A stretch of DNA of 64,000 nt from Lachnospiraceae bacterium (GTDB taxonomy: Bacteria; Bacillota; Clostridia; Lachnospirales; Lachnospiraceae). Position 1 is the first letter of the stretch. The number at the start of each line of letters is the position of its first letter. Below the pieces are notes generated by a model. It did no database searches, was not told the origin of the DNA, and saw nothing but the letters and a program-made list of their open reading frames with translations. Where the stretch lies: positions 1 through 64,000 of the forward strand of contig JAETQI010000006.1 in assembly GCA_021770755.1 (NCBI GenBank), written 5' to 3'. The position numbers and the translations under genes are program-made. Shown here one piece after another: positions 59,741 through 64,000 of this stretch.

Positions 59741-61237
59741 ATGAGAGGGATAGATACACAGGTCCGTAAGACACGGCGTGCGATTTTCAGGGAAGTGGCA
59801 AACATGGCATATCATTCCACCAATCTGGTGGATGACATGGAAGCGCTCCCCTATAAGCTTGTGGATGCGGAAAATTCACCCTATTGGGACAATATATACC
59901 GGGAGCGCGAGATCATCCGGGAGCGCACGCGGCTTGCGATGGGCATGTCGCTGCGCCCGGAGGATGAGCCGGTGCAGGTCAGCCAGGGCGTGGAGGAGAG
60001 TAATATCGATGAGAAATATTATGAACCGCCTCTGATGCAGGTGATCGCGTCGGCGTGCAATGCCTGCCCGGAAAACAGATACGAGGTGACGGACAAATGT
60101 ATGGGCTGTCTTGCGCACCCGTGCAATGAAGTCTGTCCAAGAGGAGCGATCACGATGAAGAACGGACGCTCTGTCATCGATCAGGAGAAGTGCATCAAGT
60201 GCGGAAAGTGCAAGACCGTGTGTCCGTACGATGCGATATCGCACCAGCAGCGCCCCTGCCTTGCCCATTGCGGCGTGAATGCGATCCACTCGGACAGCCA
60301 CGGCAGGGCGGTGATCGACAATGACAAATGTGTCTCCTGCGGCCAGTGCATGGTCAGTTGTCCGTTCGGAGCGATCGCGGACAAATCGCAGATCTTCCAG
60401 TTGATCCGCGCGATGCAGTCGGGCAGGAAGATCATCGCGCAGGTAGCGCCAGCGTTTGTCGGGCAGTTTGGACCGAAAGTGACGCCGGACATGTTAAAGA
60501 CGGCGCTCAAGGAACTGGGATTTTATGATGTGTACGAGACGGCGATCGGCGCTGATATGGGGGCCATGACAGAGGCGGAGCACTATGTAACGGAAGTTGC
60601 GACAGGGGAAGTACCGTTCCTGCTCACGTCCTGCTGTCCGTCGTGGTCGATGCTCGCCAAGAAGTTTTTCCCGGAAACGATCGACAAGATCAGCAATGCA
60701 TTGACGCCGATGGTGGCGACGGCACGGGTCATCAAGGAAAAGCACCCGGATGCGAGCGTCGTGTTCATCGGACCGTGCGCCAGCAAGAAGCTCGAGGCGA
60801 GCCGCAGGACGATCCGTTCCGATGTGGATTTTGTCATTACCTTCGAGGAGCTTACGGGCATGTTTGAGGCAAAGGGAATCCTGCTCGAAGAGATCAAAGC
60901 GATGGATTCCATGAATGACGCGACAGCGGCGGGGCGCGGTTACGGTGTTGCCGGCGGCGTCGCCAGCGCTATTGAGAACTGCATCAAGGAATATTATCCT
61001 GACACGGAGATCCACATTGAGCATGCGGAGAGCCTTTCTGAGTGCAAGAAGATCCTGATGCTTGCCAAGGCAGGCAAGAAAAACGGCTGTCTGATCGAAG
61101 GCATGGCGTGTCCGGGCGGATGTGTCGCCGGTGCGGGGACAAACATTGCGATCCCTGCGGCGACCAAGGATTTGTTAAGCTTCAAGAATTCTTCGGAGAA
61201 GAAACTGCCGGAACACGATATACGCCAGCCGGAGTGA
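59741..61237 (+). CDS. [FeFe] hydrogenase, monomeric (group B-type)
   Basis: The protein has 498 residues, GGAGG 8 bases before ATG. N-terminal ferredoxin-like clusters: CNACPENRYEVTDKCMGC, CIKCGKCKTVCPYDAI and CVSCGQCMVSCPFGAI. H-cluster loops are complete: TSCCPSW (L1, about 288), GPCASKKLEAS (L2, about 343) and EGMACPGGC (L3, about 458). The single-gene layout and short length fit group B enzymes of fermentative Clostridia, which evolve or sense hydrogen. No maturase genes are nearby. Confidence 0.9.
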   Translation: MRGIDTQVRKTRRAIFREVANMAYHSTNLVDDMEALPYKLVDAENSPYWDNIYREREIIRERTRLAMGMSLRPEDEPVQVSQGVEESNIDEKYYEPPLMQVIASACNACPENRYEVTDKCMGCLAHPCNEVCPRGAITMKNGRSVIDQEKCIKCGKCKTVCPYDAISHQQRPCLAHCGVNAIHSDSHGRAVIDNDKCVSCGQCMVSCPFGAIADKSQIFQLIRAMQSGRKIIAQVAPAFVGQFGPKVTPDMLKTALKELGFYDVYETAIGADMGAMTEAEHYVTEVATGEVPFLLTSCCPSWSMLAKKFFPETIDKISNALTPMVATARVIKEKHPDASVVFIGPCASKKLEASRRTIRSDVDFVITFEELTGMFEAKGILLEEIKAMDSMNDATAAGRGYGVAGGVASAIENCIKEYYPDTEIHIEHAESLSECKKILMLAKAGKKNGCLIEGMACPGGCVAGAGTNIAIPAATKDLLSFKNSSEKKLPEHDIRQPE

Positions 61238-61303
61238 GCAGTGAAAACGGATGTTTCCGGATAATGTAGTGTTTGGGAAAAGCATAGATAGGAGGTACAA
61301 AAA

Positions 61304-62764
61304 ATGGCAGAGAAAGTGAGATGCAGATTTGCGCCAAGCCCGACAGGGCGGATGCATGTCGGCAATCTGCGTTCAGCATTGTATGAGTTTCTGATCGCAA
61401 AGCACGCGGGAGGAGATTTTATCTTCCGCCTGGAGGACACCGACCGCGAGCGCTATGTGGAAGGCGCAGTCGATATCATCTATGATACATTGAAAAAGAC
61501 AGGACTGGAGTATGACGAGGGACCTGACAAGGACAAAGGCTACGGTCCCTATGTGCAGAGCGAGCGCGTGCAGGCGGGGATCTACATGAAGTACGCCAAG
61601 GAGCTGATTGATAAAGGGGAGGCATACTATTGTTTCTGCGACAAGGAACGGCTCGCCACACTGAGATCAGAAGTAGTGGAGGGCAAGGAGATCACCGTCT
61701 ATGACAAGCACTGTCTCACGCTTTCGAGAGAGGAGGTCGAGGAAAAGCTCGCAAGCGGGATTCCTTATGTGATCCGGCAGAACAATCCGGTCGGCGGGAC
61801 GACGAGCTTCCACGACGAGCTTTACGGGGATATCACGATCGATAATTCCGAGCTGGATGACATGATCCTGATCAAGTCTGACGGATATCCCACCTATAAT
61901 TTTGCTAATGTGGTGGATGACCATCTGATGGAGATCACGCATGTCGTGCGCGGCAACGAATATCTTTCGTCCACCCCCAAATACAACCGTCTGTACGAGG
62001 CGTTTGGCTGGGAGATCCCGACATATGTGCATCTGCCGCTCATCACGGACGAGGAACACAAGAAGCTCAGCAAGAGAAGCGGACATTCATCCTTTGAGGA
62101 TATTGTGGAGCAGGGGATCCTGCCGGAGACGATCGTCAACTTTGTCGCGCTCCTTGGATGGAGCCCGGAGGACAACAGGGAGATCTTTACCCTTGACGAA
62201 CTGATTCGTGATTTTGATTATACCAGGATCAACAAGTCGCCTTCCGTATTTGACATGAACAAGCTAAAGTGGATGAACGGCGAATATATCAAGGCGATGG
62301 ATTTTGACCGCTTTTATGACATGGCGCTTCCCTATATGAAGGAAGTGATCACCAAAGACCTTGATCTGAAGAAGATCGCGGCAATGGTAAAGACCAGGAT
62401 CGAGGTATTTCCGGAGATCAGGGATCTGATCGGATTTTTCGAGACCTTGCCGGAGTACGATATTGCGATGTACACGCACAAGAAGATGAAGACGACAGCG
62501 GAGAGTTCGCTTGCCGTGCTAAAGGACGTGCTTCCTCTGCTCGAAGCGCAGGAGGATTACTCCAACGAGGCGCTGTACCAACTGCTTCTCTCTTATGTGG
62601 CAGAGAAGGAAGTGAAGAACGGTTACGTCATGTGGCCGGTCAGGACAGCGGCATCGGGACTGCAGATGACGCCCGCCGGCGCTACGGAGATCATGGAAAT
62701 CCTCGGAAAAGAGGAAACCCTTGTCAGGATCAGAAAGGGTATCGAATTATTGGAAAATGCTTGA
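61304..62764 (+). CDS. gltX: Glutamate-tRNA ligase
   Basis: The protein has 486 residues, with AGGAGG upstream. Class I motifs: [20 protein letters not shown] (HIGH region) and [15 protein letters not shown] (KMSKS region). The alpha-helix cage and anticodon-binding part follow. It charges tRNA-Glu. It overlaps the next gene by 8 bases. Confidence 0.95.
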   Translation: MAEKVRCRFAPSPTGRMHVGNLRSALYEFLIAKHAGGDFIFRLEDTDRERYVEGAVDIIYDTLKKTGLEYDEGPDKDKGYGPYVQSERVQAGIYMKYAKELIDKGEAYYCFCDKERLATLRSEVVEGKEITVYDKHCLTLSREEVEEKLASGIPYVIRQNNPVGGTTSFHDELYGDITIDNSELDDMILIKSDGYPTYNFANVVDDHLMEITHVVRGNEYLSSTPKYNRLYEAFGWEIPTYVHLPLITDEEHKKLSKRSGHSSFEDIVEQGILPETIVNFVALLGWSPEDNREIFTLDELIRDFDYTRINKSPSVFDMNKLKWMNGEYIKAMDFDRFYDMALPYMKEVITKDLDLKKIAAMVKTRIEVFPEIRDLIGFFETLPEYDIAMYTHKKMKTTAESSLAVLKDVLPLLEAQEDYSNEALYQLLLSYVAEKEVKNGYVMWPVRTAASGLQMTPAGATEIMEILGKEETLVRIRKGIELLENA

Positions 62765-64000
62765 ACAAAATGTAAATGAAGCCCAGTACAGGGCGATCAC
62801 CCACGGAGCCGGAGCCATGCTTGTGTTAGCAGGTCCCGGCTCCGGCAAAACATTCACTGTCACCTGGCGGATCAAATATCTGATCGAACATCATCATGTC
62901 AGGCCGGAGAATATCTTGGTCATTACGTTCACCAAGGCTGCTGCCACGGAGATGCAGGAGCGCTTTGTGAGACTCAATGAGGGGAGGCATTATCCGGTAC
63001 ATTTTGGCACCTTTCACTCCATTTTTTTCCAGATATTGCGGCGTACATACCGGTTTACCGCCCAAAATATCATACGCGAGGGGGACAAATACAGACTTCT
63101 TTCCCAGATCATCAGCGAGATTCCCGACGAGATCAGGACCCAGTCACAGATTGATGACAGCAGTGACATGCTGCAGCGGCTGCTCTCTGAGATTAGCACT
63201 GTCAAAAATAACGGGATCACACCGCAGGAGGTCAAAAGTACCACGGTATCACAGGCGGAATTTGAGTATATTTTTCGGATCTATAAGCAGGAGATGAACA
63301 GAAATAAGCTGATCGATTTTGATGACATGGTGCTTTTGTGCCGCGATCTGCTCGTGTCCAGGCCAGAGGCGCTGAAGGTGTGGCAGGACTGCTTTCAGTA
63401 TATTCTGGTGGACGAATTTCAGGATATCTGTCCGCTGCAGTACGAGGTGGTGAGACTGCTTGCAAAGCCGCAGGACAATCTGTTTATCGTGGGCGATGAC
63501 GACCAGTCGATCTACGGTTTTCGCGGCTCCAGACCGGAGATCATGCTGAATTTCTCCAGGGATTATCCGGAAGCCAGACAGGTTTTGCTGGATATCAATT
63601 ACAGGAGCAGGCAGGATATCGTCGATGTGGCTGGAAAACTGATCCGCCATAACAGGACACGGTTTGACAAGAAGGTCCGGGCACAGAACGAACAGCTTGG
63701 CGGCGTCAAGATCTATTCTTTTCACTCGAAGCTCAAACAGGCGGAGAATATCGCACAGTTGATCCGCCAGTACATGACACAGCCCGGATCCAGATACAGT
63801 GATATCGCGATCCTCTACCGCACCAACAACCACACGGTATACACGGCGGACAGGCTGATGAAAGAAGGGATCCCTTTCATTATGAAGGAAAAGCCCAGAA
63901 ACATCTATGACAGCAGTGTGGCAAAGGATATCACCGCTTACCTGCGATATGCTCTGTATGAGGACAGCGCGGAAGATTTTCTGCGGATCATGAACAAGCC
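62757..64000 (+). CDS. UvrD/PcrA-type DNA helicase (partial, runs off the window)
   Basis: The frame opens at ATG 62757 and has no stop before the end (414 codons seen). SF1 helicase motifs are clear: [12 protein letters not shown] (Walker A, about residues 25-36), [13 protein letters not shown] (motif Ia), [15 protein letters not shown] (motif II), [15 protein letters not shown] (motif III) and [10 protein letters not shown] (motif IV). It is missing from the ORF track because it has no stop. It overlaps gltX by 8 bases. Confidence 0.92.
   Translation, partial: MLEQNVNEAQYRAITHGAGAMLVLAGPGSGKTFTVTWRIKYLIEHHHVRPENILVITFTKAAATEMQERFVRLNEGRHYPVHFGTFHSIFFQILRRTYRFTAQNIIREGDKYRLLSQIISEIPDEIRTQSQIDDSSDMLQRLLSEISTVKNNGITPQEVKSTTVSQAEFEYIFRIYKQEMNRNKLIDFDDMVLLCRDLLVSRPEALKVWQDCFQYILVDEFQDICPLQYEVVRLLAKPQDNLFIVGDDDQSIYGFRGSRPEIMLNFSRDYPEARQVLLDINYRSRQDIVDVAGKLIRHNRTRFDKKVRAQNEQLGGVKIYSFHSKLKQAENIAQLIRQYMTQPGSRYSDIAILYRTNNHTVYTADRLMKEGIPFIMKEKPRNIYDSSVAKDITAYLRYALYEDSAEDFLRIMNK

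Overview
The window looks like a chromosome segment of a gut Clostridia, most likely a Lachnospiraceae. The evidence is strong GGAGG ribosome sites, Rpn/PDDEXK nuclease families, a DUF5688-type protein, a monomeric [FeFe] hydrogenase, an A-type flavoprotein and a pectin-utilisation cluster. No rRNA, tRNA or CRISPR array was seen. All family calls are made from recognised motifs, not from a search.

The first 44.3 kb is accessory DNA and the last 19.7 kb is ordinary chromosome. The boundary can be read directly. The C-terminal coding sequence of a CotJC/manganese-catalase-like gene lies in two pieces, 13360-13490 and 44325-44405, which join in frame at FGEA/LR. About 30.8 kb (element B) therefore sits inside that gene. 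The left piece is itself cut off on its 5' side directly behind a large serine recombinase (11770-13338), so a second element (element A, window start to about 13355) entered the same gene about 43 codons upstream. The N-terminal part of cotJC should lie left of the window.

Element A starts with three small hydrophobic type I toxin modules, each with a candidate antisense RNA promoter. An Rpn nuclease with a duplicated, frameshifted tail follows. Next is a palindrome-controlled operon of a four-zinc-knuckle protein, an XRE protein and an orphan full-length type I-C Cas7 (Csd2) with no other cas gene. After that come unknown accessory genes, a NERD-HRDC protein, divergent XRE regulators, a hairpin-rich region and the recombinase.

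Element B carries a HEPN-like/SEC-C protein, two paralogous AAA-ATPase/PDDEXK proteins, a second large serine recombinase and a mobilisation block. That block holds a TubZ-like tubulin/FtsZ GTPase, a TubR-like winged helix protein with an iteron-like site, a MobA/MobL relaxase, an oriT-like hairpin and a soluble VirD4 coupling protein. The rest is accessory cargo: an LPD28-like protein, a PP-loop protein with an internal duplication, a four-gene cluster that is partly exported, a small membrane protein with an occluded RBS, and a DUF932/YqaJ/Rad52-like recombination module. Rpn genes and debris lie at its right end. No type IV secretion genes were seen, so B looks mobilisable rather than self-transmissible.

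The chromosomal part holds fprA, a K+/H+ antiporter with small membrane genes, a glycogen-debranching-type enzyme and a pectin cluster (GH28, GH105, CE8, TIM-barrel epimerase) behind a cre-like operator. It continues with an HxlR regulator divergent from a macrodomain/SirTM pair, small regulators, an APH-like kinase, an [FeFe] hydrogenase, gltX and a UvrD-type helicase running off the right edge.
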